From positions 1-56,010 of the IMG/VR virus record IMGVR_UViG_3300045282_000096: 56,010 nucleotides of DNA; one strand, given 5' to 3'. Positions within the stretch are counted from its first letter, which is position 1, and each line of letters starts with the position of its first letter. This DNA comes from a virus. Below the pieces are notes generated by a model, which saw only the letters and a list, made by a program, of their open reading frames with translations, was not told where the DNA came from and made no database searches. Of the stretch, positions 50,072-56,010 are shown one piece after another. The translations under genes were made by a program, and so were the position numbers.

Positions 50072-50225
50072 GGCTCTCACTTTATGGATGGCGCATAGCA
50101 GTGTCCCCACAAACCCATTGCCGTGCTTTCAACTCAGGAACACCTGACCAATTGGAAACCATCCTGGTTCTTTCTGGGGGGTCTTTCTGTTTTCTGCTCT
50201 GTCTTTTCTCTTTTACATTCTTCTT

Positions 50226-50522
50226 ATGAGAGGCCTTCGTCACGGTCCTTGGCTCCAATTCGTTCCCATGCACAACGAGATTACGAACATCAATGTGTAT
50301 CCGCACACGCCGGAAGAAATCGAAGCTGAACGTCGGTATCGCATTGAAGAACGCCTTGGAATTATGTGCGGTGCTGATGCTCCGACTGATGAGCAGTTGG
50401 AGATTGCTGTGCGTGAGGCTGATGAGTGGGTGAGAGATTATCTCACTCGCTGTCCTTCCACTCCCACTCGCAGCCAAGCTTCTCCAAGTCATTCTTCGCC
50501 TCAGACGGAGTTCGGCCCATGA
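50226..50522 (+). CDS. Small hypothetical protein
   Basis: 98 residues from ATG 50226 (an internal ATG at 50268, MHNEITNINVYPHTPEEIEA, is an alternative start). The helical middle (RRYRIEERLGIMCGADAPTD then IAVREADEWVRDYLT) looks real; the C-terminal 30 residues are Ser/Pro-rich and overlap a minus-strand gene tail to tail. About 150 bases of T-rich non-coding sequence separate it from the terminator upstream. Confidence 0.5.
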   Translation: MRGLRHGPWLQFVPMHNEITNINVYPHTPEEIEAERRYRIEERLGIMCGADAPTDEQLEIAVREADEWVRDYLTRCPSTPTRSQASPSHSSPQTEFGP

Positions 50523-50640
50523 GGAAGCACAGTCGGCCTTTGGATGGTCCGACGCACGTCCAGCAGCCTTCGAATAGAATCCATTTGAAGACGCCACTCC
50601 AGTATTTGTTGGAGGCGTGAAGGTAGCGGGTTTTACTCAT
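50443..50640 (-). CDS. Small aromatic hypothetical protein
   Basis: 65 residues from ATG 50640 (ATGA overlap with the PAPS-reductase-like gene). Trp- and Cys-containing (SGVFKWILFEGCWTCVG, ending EKLGCEWEWKDSE), with one Gly-Arg segment. The end overlaps the plus-strand gene. Unknown function. Confidence 0.5.
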   Translation of the reverse strand: MSKTRYLHASNKYWSGVFKWILFEGCWTCVGPSKGRLCFLMGRTPSEAKNDLEKLGCEWEWKDSE

Positions 50641-51434
50641 CTCGCACACCACGAGCACATTGACGCTCGTTGTTTCCCATTCCGAGTATCCTTCGGCACT
50701 CGACCACGTTCAAATTCCAATCTCAAACCCTTCATGGAAGCAGGCCATGTGTCACGCTGGTCTGAACGAAATGTAAATCCAGTGAATGACTCGTAAGCCT
50801 CCCCTTCCTGCCATCGGTCAGGATGGTCCCGCCAAAGTTCGAACCACTCAATGAGTCGTTGGTAAAAGCAAATATCACAGTCGGTTCGCGGTGGAATCGT
50901 GACTCCTTTTTCTTTCAGATACGACTTCACCTTTTCCAGCCCCCAACCCCAACGAACCAAAGGAAAATCCTGAGTGATGCCATCAATACCTTTCCAGTCG
51001 GTGCCTTCTCGTGGGGCGTCACCAACCACCTCATCAGCACGAATTCCAATGCAGGTTGTGGCTGGAGACTGAGATGCCGCCCACGCCATGAATGGTTGAA
51101 TCTTGACCGTGCGGGTACACCACCTCATTTGGAAATTGGGCAGCGCACGCTGGCGAATTATCAAGTCGTTCAGCGTCGGAGCCGGAACCCGAATCAAGGG
51201 CGCGTTTAGTAAATCCTCCAATCGTTTCCAGTGGTCTATCATTACTGGCAACTCTCGTCCTGTTGGAGTAATCGCAAATGAATAATCGTGGCGAGGCTCC
51301 AGTTCTCGCAAGGCAATCGCCATGGCCGTGGAGTCTTTTCCGCCAGATACCCCAACCAGACGCTTGGTGGGCTGTTTGAATCCGCTCTCTGCCCAATCCA
51401 AGTAACCTTCGGGACTGTAATTCTCTGTTTTCAT
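50637..51434 (-). CDS. PP-loop ATPase, PAPS-reductase-like
   Basis: 265 residues. The PP-loop is exact: SGGKDS at residues 30-35 in LVGVSGGKDSTAMAIALREL; later GIRADEVVGDAPREG and a Cys pair (DCDICF, CSWCAR at the C-terminus). PP-loop enzymes of this shape adenylylate a substrate; phage and defence-island members include PAPS-reductase-like proteins and DndC-type DNA sulphur enzymes. No second Dnd gene is here, so DNA modification is only one possibility. Confidence 0.75.
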   Translation of the reverse strand: MKTENYSPEGYLDWAESGFKQPTKRLVGVSGGKDSTAMAIALRELEPRHDYSFAITPTGRELPVMIDHWKRLEDLLNAPLIRVPAPTLNDLIIRQRALPNFQMRWCTRTVKIQPFMAWAASQSPATTCIGIRADEVVGDAPREGTDWKGIDGITQDFPLVRWGWGLEKVKSYLKEKGVTIPPRTDCDICFYQRLIEWFELWRDHPDRWQEGEAYESFTGFTFRSDQRDTWPASMKGLRLEFERGRVPKDTRNGKQRASMCSWCAR

Positions 51435-51622
51435 CCCACCTGTTTCAAGATGCGTTCGAGGGTTTCGAGTGTTCTCTCGGTATCAACATCGCGTCGCTTA
51501 ATGTCGCGCTTCCAGAACCATGTTCGGTATTCATCCCTCAACAATTTCAGCGTGAGAATGTCGTCGGGGGTGAGGGAGACGAATGTGTGGGTTTGGATTT
51601 TGGTTGAGGGTGTGGGGTGCAT
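51431..51622 (-). CDS. Small hypothetical protein
   Basis: 63 residues from ATG 51622, placed just after the previous stop. Helical C-terminal half (EYRTWFWKRDIKRRDVDTER). ATGA overlap with the PP-loop gene. Unknown. Confidence 0.55.
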   Translation of the reverse strand: MHPTPSTKIQTHTFVSLTPDDILTLKLLRDEYRTWFWKRDIKRRDVDTERTLETLERILKQVG

Positions 51623-51624
51623 GG

Positions 51625-51939
51625 TTATTTCATGTCTTCGATGACGTGTACGATTTGACAAGCCTGACATTCTTTTACCGGGAGTTCTTTTGAAACCTTA
51701 ATACTCGCTCCGTGATTCAGGCACCACGCCAACCACCATTCACGAGGAGTTCTCCTAACGCGCACCTCCCATGATGCTGTATCAAACAGAATTGAGATTG
51801 AGCCTTCCCATGGGTCCCAGTGTTCGGGGGGTTGGTAAATATCTTTCTTTCTGCGTTGTTCAAGTGGTTTGCTTTCGATGATGGCGTCAATGAGGCCAGT
51901 ATCTTTGAGGTGTTTTAGGATTTGTGAGAGTTGGTGCAT
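51625..51939 (-). CDS. Small hypothetical protein
   Basis: 104 residues from ATG 51939. Begins with a helix (MHQLSQILKHLKDTGLIDAI), then a strand-rich part with VRVRRTPREWWLAWCLN and a late Cys pair (KECQACQIVH) that could bind metal. Compact operon spacing. Function unknown. Confidence 0.6.
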   Translation of the reverse strand: MHQLSQILKHLKDTGLIDAIIESKPLEQRRKKDIYQPPEHWDPWEGSISILFDTASWEVRVRRTPREWWLAWCLNHGASIKVSKELPVKECQACQIVHVIEDMK

Positions 51940-51941
51940 GG

Positions 51942-52169
51942 TTAGTGGAATGTTTCGTCGCAATCGCAGCGTATGTGTGCCATCACTTCCATCATCCAGT
52001 CAAGGCACCACGATTCTTCTTTCTTTGAGGCGATCCCTTGTTCTCCAGTGTGAATGCCTTCCCGGTCGGCAATGACAATGTAGCGAAAATCTTTTTCACC
52101 GAACAACATGAACAAACGCTCGTAATCATCGGGGATTTTGAAATTCGGTTGGATGGTACGGAGGGGCAC
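51942..52169 (-). CDS. Small hypothetical protein, first gene of the minus operon
   Basis: 75 residues from GTG 52169. Short alpha/beta protein (FKIPDDYERLFMLFGEKDFR then YIVIADREG) with two Cys near the end (CDCD). A promoter with a strong -10 (TATCAT) lies about 30 bases upstream. Unknown. Confidence 0.6.
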   Translation of the reverse strand: MPLRTIQPNFKIPDDYERLFMLFGEKDFRYIVIADREGIHTGEQGIASKKEESWCLDWMMEVMAHIRCDCDETFH

Positions 52170-52184
52170 AATTCACGAAAGGTG

Positions 52185-52231
52185 TTGACACATAACGGCG
52201 TGATGATAAATACCTAGTAGTTATGTGTCAA
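52185..52231. promoter_or_regulatory. Palindromic operator with divergent promoters
   Basis: TTGACACATAAC (52185-52196) and GTTATGTGTCAA (52220-52231) are perfect inverted repeats 23 bases apart. Both arms contain a -35 (TTGACA) facing outwards on opposite strands. Minus promoter: TTGACA (52231-52226), 17-base spacer, TATCAT (52208-52203), a 5/6 -10, driving the operon at 52169. Plus promoter: TTGACA (52185-52190), 16-base spacer, TAAATA (52207-52212), weaker, starting near 52220. A third half-site occurs at 52289-52300. A dimeric repressor could shut both directions. Confidence 0.65.
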
Positions 52232-52332
52232 GACGTATTACAGTGCGTCAAAGCGTTCGCCGCTGTGCGAACCCGCCGTGAGGCGTCTTCAACACATAAC
52301 ACCCCGTCGCTCTCCAAGCCTCGGGGATTTTT
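52220..52332 (+). ncRNA. Candidate 113-nt structured RNA with own promoter and terminator
   Basis: Transcript from the plus promoter would begin at about 52220 and stop at the T run 52328-52332. The 5' end GUUAUGUGU (52220-52228) pairs with ACACAUAAC (52292-52300), and AAGACG (52230-52235) with CGUCUU (52284-52289). Enclosed are GUUCGC-CGCUGU-GCGAAC (52255-52272, 6 pairs) and CGCC-GUGA-GGCG (52274-52285, which competes in part with the outer helix). A terminator hairpin follows at once. No protein frame of note lies inside. Could be an antisense or regulatory RNA; no family recognised. Confidence 0.55.
52302..52332 (+). terminator. Terminator of the structured RNA
   Basis: CCCCG (52302-52306) pairs with CGGGG (52322-52326), with an inner GCT/AGC pair across an internal loop, and is followed by ATTTTT ending at 52332. 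Confidence 0.6.
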
Positions 52333-52982
52333 CACTATGGCAAGGCCCTCAGAAGCTTATCCTGTGAACTTCGGCTGTCATGGAACGGGAGTGTCTTTCT
52401 GTCCTCCCCTAACCTTCCTCAAAGGCATTCGTGCCCTTGGAAACCGGAACATGCTCCAGTCTCAGCAACCCCGTCCTGTGGCCACCCGCTGCCGGTCGAG
52501 ATGCGAATCACCCCACACAAAAGGTCTGTCCGCACAGTGAAAACGTAGCCCAATCTCCGACGCCTGATTACCAGTCAGGCTTGTGCAAGGTTCGATTGGA
52601 ACCGGGTTCGGAAGCTCTCCGACAAAAACCCGGACTTCTTCTAACGTGTGGGGTGTATTCTGCTCCGATGACTTTCTGACTTCGAACGTCCCACTGTTCG
52701 GAATCGCATCTCCGTCGTTCGCTCACAACCGTGTTCGAGCCAGCGAAGAAATCTGTTCTCTCATTGTGGACTTCGGCAGCACCCTTCTCGGGTCGTGCGG
52801 TCGTGGTGAAAAGATCAGCCAGAAAAATGGGCTTGGGAAATTGTGGGGTATTTGACCACCCGCGCCGGCCCAACGTTTCGGGGGCCAGGGCCGGTATACA
52901 CCCCACGGTTACGGATTTACAAGAGATTCCTTAAGCATGCTTTCTCCGTGACAATGGGCAGGGTTTCTGACAGGGTGTGGGG
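52333..52982. other. Long non-coding stretch with hairpins
   Basis: About 650 bases with no convincing gene; the open frames are short, with poor starts and biased composition. Hairpins seen: GCCTGA-TTACCAG-TCAGGC (52562-52580), GGTTC-GATTG-GAACC just after it, CCGGGT[TCGGA-agctc-TCCGA]caaaaACCCGG (52602-52633), and CCGGCCC/GGGCCGG (52865-52894). Read on the minus strand the first hairpin is a seven-base loop CTGGTAA on a six-pair stem, like a tRNA-Thr(GGU) anticodon arm, but the other tRNA arms are absent. Possibly an origin or RNA region. Confidence 0.45.
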
Positions 52983-53252
52983 ATGGACTCAGAAACGATT
53001 GGCAACGATGACTTGTGTGCATGGCAGGTTGCGCGGGGTGTGACCTGGGTGCAGACTCGCAATCCAAAGCACGCCAATAGGCTGGCAAGGCGACAGGATT
53101 CAAGGCTGGTTGCTCATGGCGTGGCTGGCGGATACCTAAGAACCTTTGAGTTTATCCAACCCCTGTCATGGGCAAGGCGGTTAATCGACCGTTACACTTC
53201 CAATGTCCCAGTCACTAATGACGCGGGAAACTTAATAGAACCCCTCACGTAG
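52983..53252 (+). CDS. Conserved small phage protein
   Basis: 89 residues from ATG 52983 (GTG 52977 would add two). Contains RGVTWVQTRNPKHANRLARR and SRLVAHGVAGGYLRTFEFIQ then SWARRLIDRY, a segment I have seen as conserved in similar phages but without known function. The first real gene after the non-coding stretch. Ends in an 8-base overlap with the minus gene. Confidence 0.65.
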   Translation: MDSETIGNDDLCAWQVARGVTWVQTRNPKHANRLARRQDSRLVAHGVAGGYLRTFEFIQPLSWARRLIDRYTSNVPVTNDAGNLIEPLT

Positions 53253-53838
53253 GCGATTTGACATCCTGAACGGGTAAAGGGGCACAAACACCACTTTCGG
53301 GTGAAATCATACCTTCTGCCTTGACCCCAGACGCACTTTGATCAACTGGGCTAACAGATTGTATGGTCGAAATTGGAGCGACTTTTGCCATGGGTGCGAC
53401 ATGGGCTAAGTGTGGTTTTTTCGTGGATTTATGACTTTTGGGATTGTGGCCGAGAAGGGATTGCCAACACTCGAATGCATCCTTGGCTGCACGTGCCCAT
53501 TGAGCAGCTTCTTTTCCGCTCGTGGAAGCAACGCAAGCAGCCATACATCTTCGGTATTGCCTCAGTGAAGCCGATATGAGAGCGGCAATCTCTACTGTTG
53601 CGCTAGGGATTTGACCTGCCTTTTGGAATTCCAGTGCAGAGCGTTGCCGGGCTTGGCGGTTTAGCTGTCGGGCAATGTGACCTTTAATTGATGCGGCCTT
53701 ACCCGTTTCAGAATTGAACGGTGGACGATAACCAGGGAGTATCGGGGGTAATGGCTTGGATGGTAGCGTGCCCTTTGTTTTGGCATTAGCTTGATCGCAC
53801 TTCTCCAATACTTGAAGTTGTCTGTCTCTCGTTTTCAT
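53245..53838 (-). CDS. Helical, basic protein with Ser/Pro tail, possible regulator
   Basis: 197 residues from ATG 53838, chosen because the predicted -10 leaves the upstream ATG at 53859 outside the transcript. The N-terminal half is basic and helical (QLNRQARQRSALEFQKAG); the middle has a second helix region (RRCMAACVAST) and the C-terminal 50 residues are Ser/Pro/Val-rich. Divergently transcribed from the early operon with a palindromic site between them, so it may be the repressor of that promoter. No HTH clearly seen. Confidence 0.55.
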   Translation of the reverse strand: MKTRDRQLQVLEKCDQANAKTKGTLPSKPLPPILPGYRPPFNSETGKAASIKGHIARQLNRQARQRSALEFQKAGQIPSATVEIAALISASLRQYRRCMAACVASTSGKEAAQWARAAKDAFECWQSLLGHNPKSHKSTKKPHLAHVAPMAKVAPISTIQSVSPVDQSASGVKAEGMISPESGVCAPLPVQDVKSPT

Positions 53839-53847
53839 CTTCCACAC

Positions 53848-53917
53848 ACTAAACACCATTGTGCGAAATATGTCAAGAAAGTATTTGACACTTTTGTGCG
53901 GAGTGTGCTAAAGTGTC
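53848..53917. promoter_or_regulatory. Divergent early promoters with palindromic operator
   Basis: Plus: TTGACA (53885-53890), 18-base spacer, TAAAGT (53909-53914), driving the early operon from about 53921. Minus: TTGACA (53876-53871), 17-base spacer, TTTAGT (53853-53848), driving the gene at 53838. GACACTTT (53887-53894) and AAAGTGTC (53910-53917) form a perfect inverted repeat that covers both plus-strand elements, a good repressor site; TTGTGCG occurs twice nearby. Confidence 0.6.
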
Positions 53918-53923
53918 ATTGTC

Positions 53924-53971
53924 ATGCAAAACACTACTTCAAACGAGACGGCGAACACGGATACTGAGTGA
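53924..53971 (+). CDS. 15-residue leader peptide
   Basis: ATG 53924 to TGA 53971: MQNTTSNETANTDTE, very rich in Thr, Asn and Glu. The ATG lies two to four bases from the predicted transcription start, so it would be leaderless, and its stop is six bases before the next ATG (53977). A short leader of this kind can couple or attenuate the next gene. Speculative but compact. Confidence 0.4.
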   Translation: MQNTTSNETANTDTE

Positions 53972-53976
53972 GGATT

Positions 53977-54207
53977 ATGAAAACAAACGAATCAATTGGG
54001 AACATTTCAGCCGAAAAACTCAACCGGGCTTTGCGGCGATGTCACGAACGCCAATTTGCTGGCGAAGATTGGCAGGCCGTTGCAATTGATGCTTGGAACG
54101 AATTTGGGAGTCCCGATGGCGACGAGGTATTTAACTTTCTCACCAGCACGCCAGACCACGGCTGTGATTGCGGATTTTGTGCTCACGCAGCATGGCAAGA
54201 CTACTGA
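53977..54207 (+). CDS. Small early protein
   Basis: 76 residues from ATG 53977 (GAGG just upstream). Starts MKTNESIGNISAEKLNRALR and has a helical basic part, then acidic SPDGDEVFNFL and two Cys (CDCGFC) near the end that could bind metal. First full gene of the early operon. Unknown. Confidence 0.6.
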   Translation: MKTNESIGNISAEKLNRALRRCHERQFAGEDWQAVAIDAWNEFGSPDGDEVFNFLTSTPDHGCDCGFCAHAAWQDY

Positions 54208-54275
54208 CCTCCCCATTCCACCCCTCCCCAAATGGGGGTGGACTGAGGCGATCGTGCCTTAACGAAAGAATCAAT

Positions 54276-54557
54276 ATGACAACTACCGAACTAAGAAGGC
54301 TTCAACACTTTGTTGGAGCAATCGAACTACAGCCCGAAACAATGCTGGCCATTGCCAAACTCGATCCGAAGTGCGTTGACGCACATTCGACAAGGTTAGG
54401 CATTAACGATGCGGAACCACTGCTTGTCGCCATGGACGGCCTCTTGCGCTACGCCAAGGCATACGAGAAACGGTTTGAGGGCAAGCTGGCGGAGGATTAC
54501 GCCCTTGGTGATTATTGGGTTGATGCAATCAAAGGACTTCACGGCCTGCTTAAGTAA
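54276..54557 (+). CDS. Small early protein
   Basis: 93 residues from ATG 54276 with a weak AACGAAAGA ribosome site. Mostly helical (MTTTELRRLQHFVGAIEL, LLVAMDGLLRYAKAYEKRF). A tail open frame after it (to 54633) has no start and is not called. Unknown function. Confidence 0.6.
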   Translation: MTTTELRRLQHFVGAIELQPETMLAIAKLDPKCVDAHSTRLGINDAEPLLVAMDGLLRYAKAYEKRFEGKLAEDYALGDYWVDAIKGLHGLLK

Positions 54558-54674
54558 TGGGGTAATTGAGGAGATATATCACGCTGCGTTGAAAACCGCC
54601 GGATTCAATGACCAAGGCGAAAGGGGCGACTAACCCAGGACCAGAAAGCGGTTGTCTAGCTCTCGGTAAAATCT

Positions 54675-54695
54675 TTCGTAGAAACTTCGTAGAAA
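54675..54695 (+). repeat. Tandem repeat TTCGTAGAAA, two copies
   Basis: TTCGTAGAAA at 54675-54684 and again at 54686-54695, period 11 bases. Two helical-turn-spaced copies directly before the next gene look like a regulatory binding site. Confidence 0.4.
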
Positions 54696-54699
54696 ATCA

Positions 54700-54897
54700 T
54701 TGACAGAAACTCTCAAATGTGATTTTATTATTCGCGTGAAGCTACAGGACAAAGTTAAGAGGCTTAAACCCGGTAGGAGTTTTTATGTAAAGAGCGATAC
54801 GGAGCGCAAAGAGGCGTTGAAGATCGCTGGCATACTGGACTTTAGAATCAGGACCGCTCTCGGGTTGAGGGGTTTCAAAGTAACAAGAGTTTTATGA
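54700..54897 (+). CDS. Small conserved early protein
   Basis: 65 residues from TTG 54700; a GTG 36 bases downstream is possible. Conserved-looking core: DKVKRLKPGRSFYVKSDTER and KIAGILDFRIRTALG with FKVTRVL at the end, a pattern seen in small phage or plasmid proteins. The TTGACA at the start may also be a -35. Unknown. Confidence 0.55.
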   Translation: MTETLKCDFIIRVKLQDKVKRLKPGRSFYVKSDTERKEALKIAGILDFRIRTALGLRGFKVTRVL

Positions 54898-55054
54898 TTT
54901 GCTTGGGAGTAAATTCTGGTGACGACCGGCAAGTAAAGACTGCGATAAATACTCCAAAACGCAGTTTAGCGTGGGCCTGCGGGCTGGTTAATGGTCCCGG
55001 TAAAACACTGCGACTCCAGGCGAAGATCAGCACACGCTCTTTAATTTCAAGTGT

Positions 55055-55222
55055 ATGAAAATCTTCATCGTCATCTCCTCTGGCTGCGTCTCTGCCGTTT
55101 ACGCTGACTCAAACGCGGTTGAAGTGGAAATCATCGACCAGGATTCGCAAGAGGAAGGCGAGCGCGAAAGGCTGTTGACGCGAGAGGATGAAATTGCGGG
55201 GGAATTTGTTAAGGTCGCATGA
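55055..55222 (+). CDS. Small hypothetical protein
   Basis: 55 residues, beginning MKIFIVISSGCVSAVYADSN with a strand-turn and then EVEIIDQDSQEEGERERL. The pattern VISSGCV...VYAD, EIID is found in small phage proteins of unknown role. The 157 bases before it carry no clear promoter; ACTGCG/CGCAGT forms a short inverted repeat. ATGA overlap with the next gene. Confidence 0.6.
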   Translation: MKIFIVISSGCVSAVYADSNAVEVEIIDQDSQEEGERERLLTREDEIAGEFVKVA

Positions 55223-55353
55223 AATCTCTAATACTTTACGGCTCACCAACGAAGCTGACCAACTCGCCTGTTGGCATCGACCAAGCCCTTGTGAAGGCTG
55301 GTCAAGGAATGATGGAAGGCGAAACCGTTCTTAATACCGTTCCTATAGAATAA
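55219..55353 (+). CDS. Tiny hypothetical protein (44 aa) before recT
   Basis: ATG 55219 to TAA 55353: starts MKSLILYGSPTKLTNSP and ends ETVLNTVPIE. ATGA overlap with the previous gene and two bases before the recT start, so it is part of the operon. Function unknown. Confidence 0.5.
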   Translation: MKSLILYGSPTKLTNSPVGIDQALVKAGQGMMEGETVLNTVPIE

Positions 55354-55355
55354 TT

Positions 55356-56010
55356 ATGAACCCACAAACCACACCACAGGCACAGACTGCGCCCACTTCA
55401 AGGGGCATGTCCAAGAGCGACTTCGAAATGCTCTTGGAAAAGGACGTTAAAACAAGTGTTTGGATTGAGCCGTTCGGCGCTCAACCCGGCGACGAAATCA
55501 AAATGAGCGTCCCGCTCATTCGTCGCTACATCGCGGTACCAGCTTGGGACAAACAGAAGCAGGAGGAGATTCAACCAAGCGACGAGGAATGCGTAAAGTT
55601 CCTGATGCTGTGCAACGCTCGCAGGCTCAATCCGTTTGAGGGTGACGCCTACATGATTCCGTTTTACGACACGAGCAGCGGCAAGCACAAGTGGAGCCTA
55701 ATTACCGCACACAGTGCATTTCTCAAGCGAGCCGAATTGCATCCGTATTACGATGGAATGGAAAGTGGGATCATCGTTGAGCGCAAGGGCGACATTTTAG
55801 ACCTTCCCGGCGACTTCCGGTTGGATAACGACAAGCTGCTTGGAGGCTGGTCAATCGTTCACAACAAAAACCACACCCACCCAAGCATCAAGCGAGTGAA
55901 GCTCACAACCTACGTTAAGTCCTTTGGCGTGTGGCTTAAAGACCCAGAAGGAATGATTTGCAAAGTGGCCGAAGCTCAGAATGTGCGTGACAGCTTCCCG
56001 ACACTTATCG
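55356..56010 (+). CDS. recT: RecT-family annealing protein (N-terminal part)
   Basis: The upstream part of the recT gene from ATG 55356 to the map join; continues in frame at 1. Contains the family core: FLMLCNARRLNPFEGDAYMI, then KWSLITAHSAFLKRAELHPY and LLGGWSIVHNKNHTHPSIK. The first 20 residues are Gln/Thr-rich and disordered. The frame is continuous through the 127-base overlap. Confidence 0.92.
   Translation, partial: MNPQTTPQAQTAPTSRGMSKSDFEMLLEKDVKTSVWIEPFGAQPGDEIKMSVPLIRRYIAVPAWDKQKQEEIQPSDEECVKFLMLCNARRLNPFEGDAYMIPFYDTSSGKHKWSLITAHSAFLKRAELHPYYDGMESGIIVERKGDILDLPGDFRLDNDKLLGGWSIVHNKNHTHPSIKRVKLTTYVKSFGVWLKDPEGMICKVAEAQNVRDSFPTLI
55884..56010. repeat. Direct terminal repeat, right copy
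   Basis: Identical to bases 1-127; see the left copy. The frame crosses it without a break. Confidence 0.95.

Noticed and set aside
49705-50229. 174-residue ORF across the structured region
   Set aside because: Runs through hairpins and a terminator; poor composition.
52223-52540. 105-residue plus-strand ORF starting inside the operator
   Set aside because: Crosses a terminator hairpin and has composition unlike the other proteins.
52568-52906. 112-residue minus-strand ORF
   Set aside because: No start signal, no motif, overlaps hairpin-rich non-coding sequence.
1-56010. CRISPR array
   Set aside because: No regularly spaced direct repeats seen.

Overview
The window is one complete circular phage genome. 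Its first 127 bases (1-127) recur exactly as its last 127 (55884-56010), so the map closes at 55,883 bp, and the recT gene runs across the join. An overlap of exactly 127 bases is what a de Bruijn assembler with k=127 leaves on a circular contig. It therefore indicates a circular or circularly permuted molecule rather than a biological terminal repeat. The gene set is that of a short-tailed (podovirus-like) phage: large terminase, very large portal, scaffold, major capsid protein, connector and tail proteins, and a 1456-residue internal/ejection protein. I see no sheath, tape measure, integrase or partition gene, so a lytic life is likely. The host is not readable with certainty. The style of the structural proteins (Cys-rich structural paralogues, secreted fibre-like proteins, the conserved hypotheticals around terminase) fits phages of soil or freshwater bacteria of the Verrucomicrobia/Planctomycetes type; this is inference.

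Layout. (1) 53.8-56.0 kb and 0-7.5 kb, plus strand: a long early operon with RecT annealase, a PD-(D/E)XK exonuclease, then many tiny, zinc-finger, coiled-coil and membrane proteins chained by ATGA overlaps, ending at a hairpin terminator (7488-7520). (2) 7.5-29.2 kb, minus strand: the morphogenesis operon. Read 5' to 3' on that strand it holds terminase-side hypotheticals, a glycan-modification cassette (two-domain glycosyltransferase, two more glycosyltransferase-like proteins, a radical SAM/SPASM protein, an SAM methyltransferase), a VRR-NUC nuclease, portal, scaffold, major capsid protein, Cys-rich minor structural proteins, fibre proteins, an 854-residue secreted protein with a GH27 alpha-galactosidase-like domain and a fibre-like C-terminus, and small lysis-type candidates. 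(3) 29.2-30.3 kb, plus: a ribbon-helix-helix protein, a Dam-type methylase and two small genes, converging on terL (minus, 30.3-32.1 kb). (4) 32.2-44.7 kb, plus: tail and connector proteins and the giant internal protein, which carries an HExxH metallopeptidase motif. (5) 45.1-50.1 kb, plus: a tRNA, small DNA-transaction proteins, a RadD-like SF2 helicase and a primase split by a homing endonuclease. (6) 50.4-52.2 kb, minus: a PAPS-reductase-like protein and four small genes. (7) 52.2-53.9 kb: divergent promoters and a regulatory region with candidate structured RNAs.

How it works together. No DNA polymerase is encoded, so replication probably uses the host enzyme with the phage helicase, primase and RecT/exonuclease pair. 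Six free-standing homing endonucleases (HNH-AP2, HNH, GIY-YIG and two of one HNH-like family) sit next to or inside core genes.

The most unusual signals are non-coding: two tRNA genes with intact acceptor, D and T arms and encoded CCA but expanded anticodon regions (45120-45219 and 15605-15747); interleaved 13-bp and 16-bp helices at the primase/endonuclease junction (48772-48862); a 113-nt candidate RNA with its own promoter and terminator whose 5' stem re-uses an operator sequence (52220-52332); and a second hairpin-rich transcript (49754-50071).
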